Below, piece by piece: positions 1-9,585 of a stretch of DNA of 64,000 nt. Made by a program: the position numbers and the translations under genes. The notes below the pieces were generated by a model. It searched no databases. It had not been told where the DNA came from and saw nothing but the letters and a program-made list of their open reading frames with translations. The stretch lies in contig JAEERP010000001.1 of assembly GCA_016285885.1 (NCBI GenBank), forward strand, positions 372,001 to 436,000, read 5' to 3'. Origin of the DNA: Paludibacteraceae bacterium. Lineage in GTDB: Bacteria > Bacteroidota > Bacteroidia > Bacteroidales > Paludibacteraceae. Numbering within the stretch: the stretch's first letter is position 1; the number at the start of each line of letters is the position of its first letter.

Positions 1-500
1 CCCTCCAGCGCCTTCAGCTCGCTGGCGCAATAGACGGTGCCGTCCGCATCTTTGCCGATGTACAGAGGAATGACACCGATCGGGTCACGTGCGATGAGGA
101 ACTCGTCCTTCTCCTCGTCGTAGAGGGCGAAGGCGAAGATACCGCTCAGGTCCTCGAGGAAGTTGATGCCCTTCTCACGGTAGAGTGGGAGGATCACCTC
201 GCAATCGCTACCCGTCTGAAACTCGTACTTCCCGTTGTAGCGGGCGCGTATGTCCCTGTGGTTGTATATCTCTCCATTGACGGCAAGCACTTGTTTGCCG
301 TCGCTGCTGAACAACGGTTGTTTACCACTCTTCGGATCGACGATGGAAAGGCGTTCGTGTGCCAGAATCGCACTTTTCCCTACGTGGATACCGCTCCAGT
401 CTGGTCCCCGATGTCTGATCTTCTGTGACATCCTAAGCGCTTTGGGACGCATCTCTTGGGTTCTCCCCTCGATGTTGAATATTCCTACTATGCCGCACAT
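1..500 (-). CDS. asnB: Asparagine synthase B, glutamine-hydrolysing (N-terminal part, cut by window edge)
   Basis: Makes asparagine from aspartate, ATP and glutamine-derived ammonia in the cytoplasm. The reading frame opens at 500 with MCGIVGIFNIEG, placing the nucleophilic Cys at residue 2, as in Ntn-type glutamine amidotransferases. It continues with the family signatures RHRGPDWSG, HERLSIVDP, NGEIYNH and GSDCEVILPLY and is still open at base 1, so only about 166 residues of the glutaminase domain are visible and the synthetase domain lies outside. It sits 25 bases downstream of gltD on the same strand, so asnB, gltD and gltB probably form one nitrogen-assimilation operon. The match is clear; only the C-terminal half is unseen. 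Confidence 0.93.
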   Translation of the reverse strand, partial: MCGIVGIFNIEGRTQEMRPKALRMSQKIRHRGPDWSGIHVGKSAILAHERLSIVDPKSGKQPLFSSDGKQVLAVNGEIYNHRDIRARYNGKYEFQTGSDCEVILPLYREKGINFLEDLSGIFAFALYDEEKDEFLIARDPIGVIPLYIGKDADGTVYCASELKALE

Positions 501-525
501 ATCATTGTATTTTTTTGTTGATCAA

Positions 526-1869
526 TTATTTGGATGATAAGTATTGGTCGACAGCCTCGGCGGTTTTCCTACCGCTTGCGATGGCGCGTACCACAAGGCT
601 CGCTCCGCTCTGTGCGTCGCCCGCCAGGAACACGTTCTCCGCCAACCCCGGGTGCTCTGGTTTCAGGAATCCCATGGCCAATAGTACCATGTCGCACTCG
701 ATGACCTCCTTCTTTCCTGTTGGTTTCATGATGGGTCTGCCTCCTTCTGGATTAGGTACCCATTCCACCTCCTCCACCTCGGCGCCGGTCAATACACCGT
801 TCTTGCCGATGAACTTGTTGGTGTTGAGCAACCAACGACGGTCGCATCCCTCCTCGTGTGAAGTGGTGGTCTTGAGGATCACCGGCCAGTAAGGCCATGG
901 GGTGGAAGGGTTCTCGCCTACAGGAGGCTTAGGCATGATCTCGATCTGGGTAACGCTCTTCGCACCCTGACGGTGGGCGGTTCCGATGCAGTCTGAACCA
1001 GTATCACCACCACCGATCACCAATACCTTCTTGTCCTTCGCATTCACCAGCTCGCTCTCCTTGAACTTCTTGCCCGCCAAGATTCTGTTCTGCTGGCTGA
1101 GCATCTCAAGGGCGAGGTATACGCCTTTCAGCTCTCTTCCCTCAATCTTCAGGTCACGTGCCGTAGGGGTTCCTGTGCAGATGACGTAAGCGTCGAATCC
1201 GGCTGGCAGTTTCTTCTCGTCGACCGTCTTGTTGTATTCGAATTTGATGCCTTCCTCCTCCATCACCTTGATACGACGATCGATGATGTTCTTGGAGAGC
1301 TTGAAGTTAGGGATACCGTAGCGGAGCAATCCGCCGGCAGCCTCGTTCTTCTCGTAGACGGTCACCTCGTAACCCCTCTTGTTGAGTTGGTTGGCGGTAG
1401 ACAAGCCGGAAGGGCCGGAACCTACCACCAGCACCTTCTTGCCGTTGCGGACAGGGTGCTCCACCGTCACGTAGTTCTCCGCGAAGGCGTGCTCAATGAT
1501 GGCGCACTCGTTTTCCCTACATGTGGTAGGCTCCCCCATGGAGAGGTTGAGGACGCAGGCCTTCTCGCACAATGCGGGGCATATCCTTCCTGTGAACTCA
1601 GGAAAATCATTGGTCTCATGCAATAGCTGATAGGCCGTTTCCCACTCTCCCTTGTAGAGAGCGTCCTGCCATTCAGGTTGTTTGTTGCCGAGCGGACAAG
1701 CCCAGTGGCAGAATGGCACACCGCAATCCATGCAGCGGGAGGCTTGTAGCTGTCGGTCCTTGATGTTCAGTTTCTGTTCCACTTCCGCGAAGTCGTGGAT
1801 TCTGTCTTGGATGGGACGATGTCCTGCTTCTTTGCGAGGAATCGTTAGAAATGCTTTTGGATTTCCCAT
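526..1869 (-). CDS. gltD: Glutamate synthase small (beta) subunit
   Basis: A 447-residue flavoprotein that passes electrons from NADPH to the large GltB subunit for glutamate synthesis from glutamine and 2-oxoglutarate. The N-terminal third holds two cysteine groups for Fe-S clusters (CMDCGVPFCHWACPLGN, then CPALCEKACVLN). An FAD-binding Rossmann motif follows (VVGSGPSGLSTANQL, near residue 147) and then a nucleotide-binding motif (VIGGGDTGSD, near 285). Length is normal for the family (about 450-480). It lies 71 bases downstream of gltB, which argues for co-transcription and a stoichiometric complex. Identification is by complete family architecture. Confidence 0.96.
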   Translation of the reverse strand: MGNPKAFLTIPRKEAGHRPIQDRIHDFAEVEQKLNIKDRQLQASRCMDCGVPFCHWACPLGNKQPEWQDALYKGEWETAYQLLHETNDFPEFTGRICPALCEKACVLNLSMGEPTTCRENECAIIEHAFAENYVTVEHPVRNGKKVLVVGSGPSGLSTANQLNKRGYEVTVYEKNEAAGGLLRYGIPNFKLSKNIIDRRIKVMEEEGIKFEYNKTVDEKKLPAGFDAYVICTGTPTARDLKIEGRELKGVYLALEMLSQQNRILAGKKFKESELVNAKDKKVLVIGGGDTGSDCIGTAHRQGAKSVTQIEIMPKPPVGENPSTPWPYWPVILKTTTSHEEGCDRRWLLNTNKFIGKNGVLTGAEVEEVEWVPNPEGGRPIMKPTGKKEVIECDMVLLAMGFLKPEHPGLAENVFLAGDAQSGASLVVRAIASGRKTAEAVDQYLSSK

Positions 1870-1940
1870 GATGTATCTTCTGTTGGGAAGACGGTGCCCA
1901 CACGGTGCGCTGACCGTCTTCCATGTGTTTTACTCTTTGA

Positions 1941-4900
1941 TTAATAGTCTCTTTGAATGTCCGCAATCTTGTCTTGCAGCTTCTTCAACTGCTCCTCTTG
2001 CAACACGTGCTTGTATTCGATCGGAATCACTTGGATGAACTCCTCCACGTAGTGGTTCCAGTCGTCGAGCATGGTGCGGGCCAAGATGGATCCCGTGTTG
2101 AGCCAGTGCTTGTGGATCAGCTCACGCAACTCCTTGCGGTTAGCGCTCTCCTCCACCAAACCGAGCTCCACCATCTCCATGTTACAGAAGTAGTCGAAGT
2201 TGTGGTTCTTGTCCCAGACATAGGCCACACCGCCTGACATTCCGGCACCGAAGTTACGTCCTGTCTGTCCTAAGACAACCACCCGTCCGCCGGTCATGTA
2301 TTCGCAGCAGTGGTCGCCAGCGCCCTCGATGACCGCGATGGCTCCTGAGTTTCTTACACCGAAACGCTCACCGACGCAACCGTTGACGTAGAGCTCGCCT
2401 GAAGTGGCACCGTAGAGACCGGTGTTACCTGCGATGATGTTCTCCTCCGCCTTGAATTTGCTACGGATCGGAGGCATGATAGCGATCTTACCACCGCACA
2501 ATCCCTTGCCGAAGTAGTCGTTGGCTTCACCTTCCAGCTTGAAGCTGATTCCCTTCGCCAAGAAGGCGCCGAAGCTCTGTCCTGCGGATCCCTTGAACTG
2601 CACGTTGATCGTGGAGTCTGGCAATCCTGCGCCTCCGTAGCGGGAAGCGACGAGACCTGAGAGTTGCGTGCCGGCGGCACGGTCGGTGTTCCTTATGGTG
2701 AGGTTCAGCGTGATCTCCTGCTGGTTCTCGATAGCCGATTTGGCTTGTTGGATGATCTCTGCGTCCTTAGGGTTCTCCGCCTTGCTGTACGGACGTCCGT
2801 CGAAGTGGAGCTTGCCCGTTCCGGACGTGAGGAGACGGGTGAAGTCCAACGTGGATGACTTGGAGTCGTCCTTGGTCTCCTTCGGAAGGATAAGATCGGT
2901 ACGTCCGATGATGTCCTCCAATTTCTTGAAGCCCATCTCGGCCAAATATTCCCTTACCTCCTGCGCCAGGAACGTGAAGTAGTTCACGATGTAGCTGGCG
3001 TGTCCGCGGAAACGTTCACGGAGCTTAGGGTCTTGCGTAGCGACACCCATAGGGCAGGTGTTCGTGTTACATTTCCTCATCATGACACAACCCAATACGA
3101 TCAGCGGTAATGTACCGAAGCTGAACTCGTCGGCTCCCAACATCGCCATGAGGATGACGTCACGTCCCGTCTTGAGTTGTCCGTCTGTTTGCAGACGAAC
3201 CTGGGCACGGAGTCCGTTGAGCGCCAATGTCTGTTGCGTCTCCGCCAAACCGATCTCAGGAGAGATACCTGCGAAACGCATGGAAGAGGCTGGTGACGCA
3301 CCGGTTCCTCCCTCCGCACCTGAGATGACGATGAGGTCCGCTTTCGCCTTGGCCACACCCGCCGCGATGGTTCCCACACCGCTCTCCGATACTAACTTCA
3401 CGGAGACTGCCGCCTGTGGGTTGATGTTCTTCAGGTCGAAGATCAATTGCGCCAAATCCTCGATGGAGTAGATGTCGTGGTGAGGCGGTGGCGAAATGAG
3501 GGAGATGCCAGGGATGGAGTGACGGGTCTTTGCGATGATCTCATTCACCTTGAAACCAGGGAGCTGACCACCCTCACCAGGCTTAGCGCCTTGCGCCACC
3601 TTAATCTGTATCTCCTCCGCATTGACTAGATATTCCGCTGTGACACCGAAACGTCCGGATGCCACTTGCTTGGTCTTGGAGTTCAGTGACACACCCTCTG
3701 GCGTGGTCGCATGGAAGCGGTGGCTGTCCTCACCACCTTCTCCGGTGTTGCTTCGCGTACCCAATTGGTTCATGGCGATGGCGATGGCCTCGTGCGCCTC
3801 TGCGGAGAGCGCTCCGAACGACATGGCGCCCGTCACGAAATGTTTCACGATACTCTCGACCGACTCAACCTGCTCGACAGGGATTGGCTTCGCCGCCTTC
3901 TTGTAATCGAAGAAGTCACGGATGAAGATTGGTTTCTCCTTGAAGTCAACCAGTCGGGTGTAGTCTTTGTATTTCTTGTAATCGCCTGTTCTTGTGGCGA
4001 TCTGTAATGTCGCGATGACCTCAGGTGACCATGCGTGAGGAATACCGTCCTTCCTGTAGGCGAACAATCCGTTGTTCGGAAGAAGGGCGTTGTCGTTCTC
4101 TTTGTCGAAGGCCTCTTGGTGCAACTTGATAGCGTCTAAGGCGATGTGCTTCAGACCGATACCACCGATCGTGGAGATGTTGGTGCCGAAATATTGGTTC
4201 AAAAGGCTCTCGCCCAAACCGATGCTCTCGAATATCTTCGCACCTCGGTAGGAACGTATGGTGGAGATACCCATCTTAGACATGATCTTGAAGAGACCCT
4301 TGCAGACCGCCTTGATGTAGTTATGCTCGGCCGTCTCGTAATCCTCTTGGATCTTGCCCTTCTTCACGAGGTCGTCGATGACGGCGAAGGTCATGTAAGG
4401 GCAGATGGCGGATGCGCCGTAGCCTAAGAGCAATGCGGCGTGCATCACTTCCCTGATCTCTCCTGATTCCACGATCAATGCGGTCTGAACACGTTTCCCA
4501 GCACCAATCAAGTGGTGGTGTACAGCGCTGACGGCCAACAAAGATGGAACGACCGCGCTCTTCTGGTCCAAGTCCTTATCGCTCAGGATGATGTAGTTGA
4601 TTCCGTCGTCGACAGACTCCTCCGCCTTCTTGCAGAGGTTGTCCAACGCCTCCCTGAGTCCGCGTTCGCCCTTCTTCGCATCGAAGAGGAGAGGCAGCTT
4701 GGTGGTCTTGAAACCTTTGTATCGTATGTTACACAATATGTCTAATTGAGTGTTCGTCAGAATCGGGTGGGGCAGACGAACCATCTTGCAGTTGCTCTCG
4801 TCAGGCGTCAAGATGTTCTTGCCGACCGCACCGATGTACTCCGTCAGTGACATCACCAACTCCTCACGAATAGGGTCGATGGCAGGGTTGGTCACCTGTG

Positions 4901-6440
4901 CGAACTGCTGGCGGAAGTAGTTGAAGAAGATCTGCGGACGGTCCGAGAGAACCGCCAACGGAGTATCGTTACCCATGGCTGCGACAGGCTCCATACCTTG
5001 CGTACACATCGGCACGATGGTCTTGTCGATATCCTCCTGGCCGAAGCCGAAGTTGCGTAGCTTCTTGCCGTAGTTCTCCACGTTGTTGGCCACTTTCCTA
5101 CCGCTTTTCAGCTTCTCCAAACGCACGCAGTTGGCGTCCAACCATTGTTTGTATGGGTGTTCGTTGGCCAAGTTAGCCTTCAACTCCCCATCGTAGTAAA
5201 TCTTTCCTTCCTCCGTGTCGACCATGAGGATCTTACCAGGCTGAAGGCGACCCTTCTGCTTGATCTGTGCTGGATCTACGTCCATGACACCCACCTCGGA
5301 GGCCACCAACATCATACCGTCGTTCGTGATGAGGTAGCGGGAAGGTCTCAGTCCGTTTCTGTCGAGCATACCACCCGCGTAACGTCCGTCGCTGAAGAGC
5401 AGGGCGGCAGGACCGTCCCATGGCTCCATCAGGATGGAGTGGTACTCGTAGAATGCCTTCAGGCTATCGCTGATAGGGTTCTTGTCGTTGAATGACTCAG
5501 GGATGAGCACCGCCATGGCTTGCGGCAGGCTCATGCCGGACATGATGAAGAACTCGAACACGTTGTCGAGGGAGGCGGAGTCGCTCATGTCAGGCTGCAC
5601 GATAGGCGATATCTCGGACACGCTGCCCAACGTCTCGGAAGAGAGCACGCTTTCCCTCGCCTTCATCCAGTTACGGTTGCCTCGGATCGTGTTGATCTCA
5701 CCGTTGTGGCACAAGAAGCGGAAAGGCTGCGCCAAGCTCCATGTAGGGAAGGTGTTCGTGCTGAATCGGGAGTGCACCAAGGCGATACCGCTCGTCAGGT
5801 ATTCGTTGGACAAGTCAGGGAAGTATTCCCTCAACTGTGTGGACGAAAGCATACCCTTGTATATGATGGTCTTGCTTGACAAGGAAACAATGTAGAAATC
5901 CTTGTGGTGGACCCTGTTCTCCACCTTCTTTCTTATCTTATATAATTTACGTTCGAGGTCCGGCAACTCATTGTCAGGGATACCCGTGATGAATATCTGT
6001 TTGATGCTAGGCTCTGTGGACAAGGCACCCTCGCCCAAGCAGGCAGGATTGGTTGGCACATTGCGTAAGTGCATCATGGTGAGGTTCTCACGCTCGATCT
6101 CTTCCAAAAGGATCTTTATGATTTCCTCTTGCTGGGCGGGGTCTTGCGGCAGGAATATCAGTCCAGTACCATACTTACCCTTCTCCGGCACAGGGATTCC
6201 CTGTAGCAAGATGAACTCGTGAGGTATCTGCAGGAGGATACCTGCGCCGTCTCCTGTCTTACCATCACTTCCTTCAGCGCCACGGTGGCGCATGTTCTCC
6301 AATACCTTTAGGGCATTGCTCACCAGCTCGTGTGATTTGTTGCCCTGAATGTTTACAATCATTCCTACGCCGCATGCGTCATGCTCGTATTCCTTGCTGT
6401 AAAGACATTTGGTCGTCGTTGTTTGTGTAGTGTCTGACAT
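1941..6440 (-). CDS. gltB: Glutamate synthase large (alpha) subunit
   Basis: A 1499-residue GOGAT catalytic subunit. The class-II glutaminase domain begins at Cys23 (DACGVGM); the 22 residues before it look like the propeptide normally removed to expose the N-terminal Cys. It is followed by the central domain, an FMN/Fe-S synthase domain (SGAEGGTGASP, then the cluster cysteines in CVMMRKCNTNTCPMG), and a C-terminal GXGXG beta-helix domain. Ammonia released in the first domain is tunnelled to 2-oxoglutarate in the third. The gene starts the gltB-gltD-asnB unit and is divergent from an Lrp/AsnC regulator 374 bases away. A TATTTTTG -7 box on the minus strand lies about 40 bases before the start. 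Confidence 0.97.
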   Translation of the reverse strand: MSDTTQTTTTKCLYSKEYEHDACGVGMIVNIQGNKSHELVSNALKVLENMRHRGAEGSDGKTGDGAGILLQIPHEFILLQGIPVPEKGKYGTGLIFLPQDPAQQEEIIKILLEEIERENLTMMHLRNVPTNPACLGEGALSTEPSIKQIFITGIPDNELPDLERKLYKIRKKVENRVHHKDFYIVSLSSKTIIYKGMLSSTQLREYFPDLSNEYLTSGIALVHSRFSTNTFPTWSLAQPFRFLCHNGEINTIRGNRNWMKARESVLSSETLGSVSEISPIVQPDMSDSASLDNVFEFFIMSGMSLPQAMAVLIPESFNDKNPISDSLKAFYEYHSILMEPWDGPAALLFSDGRYAGGMLDRNGLRPSRYLITNDGMMLVASEVGVMDVDPAQIKQKGRLQPGKILMVDTEEGKIYYDGELKANLANEHPYKQWLDANCVRLEKLKSGRKVANNVENYGKKLRNFGFGQEDIDKTIVPMCTQGMEPVAAMGNDTPLAVLSDRPQIFFNYFRQQFAQVTNPAIDPIREELVMSLTEYIGAVGKNILTPDESNCKMVRLPHPILTNTQLDILCNIRYKGFKTTKLPLLFDAKKGERGLREALDNLCKKAEESVDDGINYIILSDKDLDQKSAVVPSLLAVSAVHHHLIGAGKRVQTALIVESGEIREVMHAALLLGYGASAICPYMTFAVIDDLVKKGKIQEDYETAEHNYIKAVCKGLFKIMSKMGISTIRSYRGAKIFESIGLGESLLNQYFGTNISTIGGIGLKHIALDAIKLHQEAFDKENDNALLPNNGLFAYRKDGIPHAWSPEVIATLQIATRTGDYKKYKDYTRLVDFKEKPIFIRDFFDYKKAAKPIPVEQVESVESIVKHFVTGAMSFGALSAEAHEAIAIAMNQLGTRSNTGEGGEDSHRFHATTPEGVSLNSKTKQVASGRFGVTAEYLVNAEEIQIKVAQGAKPGEGGQLPGFKVNEIIAKTRHSIPGISLISPPPHHDIYSIEDLAQLIFDLKNINPQAAVSVKLVSESGVGTIAAGVAKAKADLIVISGAEGGTGASPASSMRFAGISPEIGLAETQQTLALNGLRAQVRLQTDGQLKTGRDVILMAMLGADEFSFGTLPLIVLGCVMMRKCNTNTCPMGVATQDPKLRERFRGHASYIVNYFTFLAQEVREYLAEMGFKKLEDIIGRTDLILPKETKDDSKSSTLDFTRLLTSGTGKLHFDGRPYSKAENPKDAEIIQQAKSAIENQQEITLNLTIRNTDRAAGTQLSGLVASRYGGAGLPDSTINVQFKGSAGQSFGAFLAKGISFKLEGEANDYFGKGLCGGKIAIMPPIRSKFKAEENIIAGNTGLYGATSGELYVNGCVGERFGVRNSGAIAVIEGAGDHCCEYMTGGRVVVLGQTGRNFGAGMSGGVAYVWDKNHNFDYFCNMEMVELGLVEESANRKELRELIHKHWLNTGSILARTMLDDWNHYVEEFIQVIPIEYKHVLQEEQLKKLQDKIADIQRDY

Positions 6441-6814
6441 ATTGTTTATAAAAATTATTAATTACTTTCATATTGTAATGCAAAAATAAAAATTACTTTC
6501 GTTATGATAGTTGTTTCCGTATGTATATTTTAGTGTAAATTATGTATGAAAAACCACTTTTTGATACTTTAGAGAATTTATTATTAAATTGCTTACGATT
6601 TATAAGTAGAATACTATGTTTGCTTTTAAATCGTAGATTTTCCAATTTTGCAAAAATTTTTATGAATAACCATTATTGGCTCTACTTTTGAGCAAAAAGA
6701 TATTTTCAAGGTGATTTTGTTGTCAAAATGTTAGTGTAGATAGAAAATTTATGTATATTTGTATATGTAAGTACTGTGCATGTGCATGGATCACCTATTT
6801 AATATAATATACTT
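6441..6814. promoter_or_regulatory. Divergent, AT-rich intergenic region between gltB and an Lrp-type regulator
   Basis: 374 bases without a gene. On the minus strand a Bacteroidetes -7 element (TATTTTTG, 6488-6481) lies ahead of gltB. On the plus strand TATATTTG (6754-6761) lies ahead of the regulator gene. The centre is strongly AT-rich with several A/T tracts, the kind of sequence Lrp-family proteins often bind, but I see no single convincing operator. I infer that the regulator may control both directions. Confidence 0.55.
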
Positions 6815-7279
6815 ATGGAAAAGAAAGATTTGGACGAATTGGACTATAAGATATTGTCCATGGTGGCGGAGAATGCCCGCCTGCCTTTCCTGGAGGTGGC
6901 GAGGAGTTGCAACGTTTCGGGTGCGGCCATCCACCAGAGGGTGCAACGTCTGACCGAGCTGGGCGTGATCAAGGGGTCTGAGTTTGTTCTGGATCCGGAG
7001 AAGATCGGCTACGGAACGTGTGCGTTCATTGGGCTAAGGCTCAGGAAGCATGCGGACGAGAACCTGATTGTGACGGAGTTGCGGAAGATTCCGGAGGTGG
7101 TGGAGTGTCATTGCACGACAGGATCGTACGACCTTCTCGTGAAGATCTACGCTTTGGACAACCAGCATCTGCTCTCCGTCCTGCGGGAGCGTATCCAAAC
7201 CTTGGAGGTGGATAGGGTGGAGAGCATCATCTCATTCAAGGAACTGATCCGTCGGCAGATGTCCATGCCTGAGAAGTGA
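6815..7279 (+). CDS. Lrp/AsnC-family transcriptional regulator
   Basis: A 154-residue cytoplasmic regulator with the standard two-part layout. Residues 1-60 form a winged helix-turn-helix (LDYKILSMVAENAR, then CNVSGAAIHQRVQRLTELGVIKG). The C-terminal half is the RAM/AsnC ligand-binding fold (CHCTTGSYDLLVKIYALDN). Family members sense amino acids and control amino-acid metabolism. Its position divergent from gltB suggests control of nitrogen assimilation, but the ligand cannot be read from sequence. The ATG at 6815 puts the HTH at the expected distance, and a TATATTTG -7 element lies about 54 bases upstream. Confidence 0.93.
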   Translation: MEKKDLDELDYKILSMVAENARLPFLEVARSCNVSGAAIHQRVQRLTELGVIKGSEFVLDPEKIGYGTCAFIGLRLRKHADENLIVTELRKIPEVVECHCTTGSYDLLVKIYALDNQHLLSVLRERIQTLEVDRVESIISFKELIRRQMSMPEK

Positions 7280-7360
7280 TGCGGTCTGGTTCCGCCCGTT
7301 GTGTTTGGTGATGATGGTATGGTGTTTCATTTTTGCTCCAGAAGGGTTTAGAATTCGTTG

Positions 7361-7392
7361 CTTGTCCGTCCGTGAAATTTTTTGTAAATTTA
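7361..7392 (+). promoter_or_regulatory. Probable promoter of the first paralog
   Basis: CTTG (7361-7364) and TAAATTTA (7385-7392) are 24 bases apart start to start, close to the Bacteroidetes -33/-7 layout. A leader of about 30 bases, shared almost exactly with the third paralog (ACCAACGACTATTTTATTC), follows before the ATG. The final G of the canonical -7 box is missing. Confidence 0.45.
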
Positions 7393-7436
7393 CCATAGGA
7401 TAGACCAACGACTATTTTATTCAAGGAGAATATACG

Positions 7437-8438
7437 ATGAAATACATAAAGAAGATAGCAGGCGTAAAACATTTTTTCTTGCTGAAAGGTGAGGAAGTTA
7501 TAGCGACCGCTCATAACTTACAGATAGGAGATTTGACTCTTGACGCTGCCCCTGACGATGATGTTTTTTGTGAAAATGATGTCTTAATAAAGAGAGAACA
7601 TTTCAAAAAACAGTTCACTTACAAGGACGGAAAATGGATTGAAGACCATCCACGATATGGTTATTTTCAATACTTTAGCGAAAACCTGTATTACTCCAGA
7701 GAACGTAATAAAGAGGAACAATTGATGAGGTACTCTATTATCGAGAACGGTAAAGAGACCTTGTTTGAAATTAAATCGGAATTGGGTATAATGTTGCACA
7801 GCTATAATGAGCGACTCTCCATGTACATTTTCCCTGAAATTCTGGACAGGAGCTTATTATTCTACACCAAGGACCTCCAGTTCCTCTGGAAATACCAGAT
7901 AGACGAGCTGAATTTCAAAATCGTTGCACACGGAGTGTCTATAGTGGGAGATACGGTTGTGATAGTTAAAAGGGAAAAGATAAACATGACTGTTTTTAGA
8001 TTCTTTGTGGAAGCATACTGCATTAGAACCGGTGAACGGAAGTGGGGACCTAAAGAACTGCGATACAATCCCTCTTTTCGGGTGGGTGGCGACGGTTTCA
8101 TCTATGCCATGGAGCAAGATGATGGAGGATACACGTTTGTAGTGAGACTCGACCCTAAAAACGGGGAACTAACAGAATACGAAATAAAGAGCGAACTGCT
8201 CAACCCTGACGATAGAATAAATGGCCACTCGTTTATAGACAAAAATATGATGTATTTTACATCGAACAGCCCTGTCCCCACTATCGGAGTAATCGATTTG
8301 AAGACCATGCAGCTGCTGGAATATCAAAAGATGGAAACGGAATGGGAGGCATGGACAACAGAAGACCCTATTGTGACAGAAGACAAAGTTTACTTGTACG
8401 TTCCACTGGCCAATGAGTTGCACGTACTTCAGAAATAG
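7437..8438 (+). CDS. Propeller-like protein of unknown function, paralog 1 of 3
   Basis: A 333-residue protein with no signal peptide or membrane segment, so probably cytoplasmic. I do not recognise a named family. The N-terminus (KHFFLLKGEEVIATAHNLQIG, then LDAAPDDDVFCENDVLIKREH) is almost identical in all three paralogs. The rest shows blade-like repeats resembling PQQ/WD-type propellers: LLFYTKDLQFLWKYQI, CIRTGERKWGPKEL, FVVRLDPKNGELTEYEI and IGVIDLKTMQLLEYQ. It is the most divergent copy in its C-terminal half and shares its 5' leader with paralog 3. An array of diverging cytoplasmic paralogs resembles orphan immunity-gene arrays, but no toxin gene is nearby. Confidence 0.75.
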   Translation: MKYIKKIAGVKHFFLLKGEEVIATAHNLQIGDLTLDAAPDDDVFCENDVLIKREHFKKQFTYKDGKWIEDHPRYGYFQYFSENLYYSRERNKEEQLMRYSIIENGKETLFEIKSELGIMLHSYNERLSMYIFPEILDRSLLFYTKDLQFLWKYQIDELNFKIVAHGVSIVGDTVVIVKREKINMTVFRFFVEAYCIRTGERKWGPKELRYNPSFRVGGDGFIYAMEQDDGGYTFVVRLDPKNGELTEYEIKSELLNPDDRINGHSFIDKNMMYFTSNSPVPTIGVIDLKTMQLLEYQKMETEWEAWTTEDPIVTEDKVYLYVPLANELHVLQK

Positions 8439-8481
8439 TTATAATCCGCAAATGGTAAGATGAACTAAAAGGAAATAGACG

Positions 8482-9492
8482 ATGAAATACTTAAAGAAGA
8501 TAGAAGGAGTAAAATACTTTTTCCTGCTTAAAGGCGAGGAAGTTGTTGCGACCGCTAATAAGATCCAGATAGGAAATTTGTCTTTGAACGCTGCTCCTGA
8601 CGATGATGTCTTTTGTGAAAACGATGTCTTAACAAAGAGAGAGCATTTCAAAAAACAGTTTACTTACAAAGACGGCAAATGGAACGAGGACAGCCCCCGA
8701 TACGGAGATTTCCAATACTTTAGCGAAAATCTGTATTATTCCACAGAATATGACAAAGATGCTCATTTGCAGAGGTATTCGATCATAGAGAATGGTAAAG
8801 AGACCTTGTGTGAAATAAAGTCAGAACAAAGAATTCTACTTCATCAATATATTAGGCGACTCTCTATATACATTTTCCCTGAAATCGGCAATCGTAGTTT
8901 GTTGTTCTATACAAAGGACTTTCAGTTCCTCTGGAAATATCAGATAGAAGAACCTGATGTGACGATTAACTTTCGAGGAGTAACAGTGGCAGGTGACAGC
9001 GTGGTTGTCGTTAAAAAACAACGTATTAAGGATAGTTTTGACTCTTTATATTCTGTGGAAGGATACAACATTCTGACTGGTAACAAGTTGTGGGAAATAA
9101 AGGACACACCGTTTTATCCTTGTTTCAATATCGGTCCTGACAATATGCTATACTCGATACATTATCAAGAGGACACTCTTTTTGTCGAAAAGATTGATCC
9201 AGTTGATGGTGCGTTAACAAAACATGAAATAAAAAGTGGCGATTTCGACTCTCATACTAGGATATCCCCAAGCACGGCCGCTTTGTATGGAGATAAATTA
9301 TACTTTACTGACAATCGGTGGAAAAGCGCATGTTCTATAGGTGTGATTGATTTGAATACTTTAAAGTTGGAAGAGATGATGAAATTGGATACACATGAAG
9401 GGGTGGATTCAACCCAGCCTCCTCTTCTCACTGAAGACAAGGTCTATGTCTTCATGCGGTTGGCTGGGGAGTTGCATGTGCTTCAGAGATAG
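8482..9492 (+). CDS. Propeller-like protein of unknown function, paralog 2 of 3
   Basis: A 336-residue paralog of the preceding gene, 43 bases downstream and probably co-transcribed with it. The N-terminal region matches paralog 1 closely (KIEGVKYFFLLKGEEVVATA, APDDDVFCENDVLTKREHFK). The C-terminal half, from about residue 157, is the same as that of paralog 3: bases 8950-9414 appear identical to 10057-10521. Repeats such as YNILTGNKLWEIKDTP and IGVIDLNTLKLEEMM suggest a beta-propeller. No catalytic motif is visible. Its 5' leader differs from the other two copies, so it probably lacks a promoter of its own. Confidence 0.75.
   Translation: MKYLKKIEGVKYFFLLKGEEVVATANKIQIGNLSLNAAPDDDVFCENDVLTKREHFKKQFTYKDGKWNEDSPRYGDFQYFSENLYYSTEYDKDAHLQRYSIIENGKETLCEIKSEQRILLHQYIRRLSIYIFPEIGNRSLLFYTKDFQFLWKYQIEEPDVTINFRGVTVAGDSVVVVKKQRIKDSFDSLYSVEGYNILTGNKLWEIKDTPFYPCFNIGPDNMLYSIHYQEDTLFVEKIDPVDGALTKHEIKSGDFDSHTRISPSTAALYGDKLYFTDNRWKSACSIGVIDLNTLKLEEMMKLDTHEGVDSTQPPLLTEDKVYVFMRLAGELHVLQR
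8950..9414 (+). repeat. 465-bp block identical to 10057-10521 (direct repeat, donor or acceptor copy)
   Basis: Comparing the two paralogs line by line, I see no difference between 8950-9414 and 10057-10521 (offset 1107). The sequences on either side diverge clearly. This marks a conversion tract inside paralogs 2 and 3. Confidence 0.85.
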
Positions 9493-9507
9493 ACATGGTG
9501 TGGAAGG

Positions 9508-9539
9508 GTTGGATGAGTATGAAATTTTATGTATATTTA
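9508..9539 (+). promoter_or_regulatory. Probable promoter of the third paralog
   Basis: GTTG (9508-9511) and TATATTTA (9532-9539) have the same 24-base spacing as the elements before paralog 1. They are followed by the same leader, so paralog 3 probably carries a copied promoter and can be expressed separately from paralogs 1 and 2. Confidence 0.4.
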
Positions 9540-9585
9540 CACCATTGGGTAAACCAACGACTATTTTATTCAAGGAGAATATACA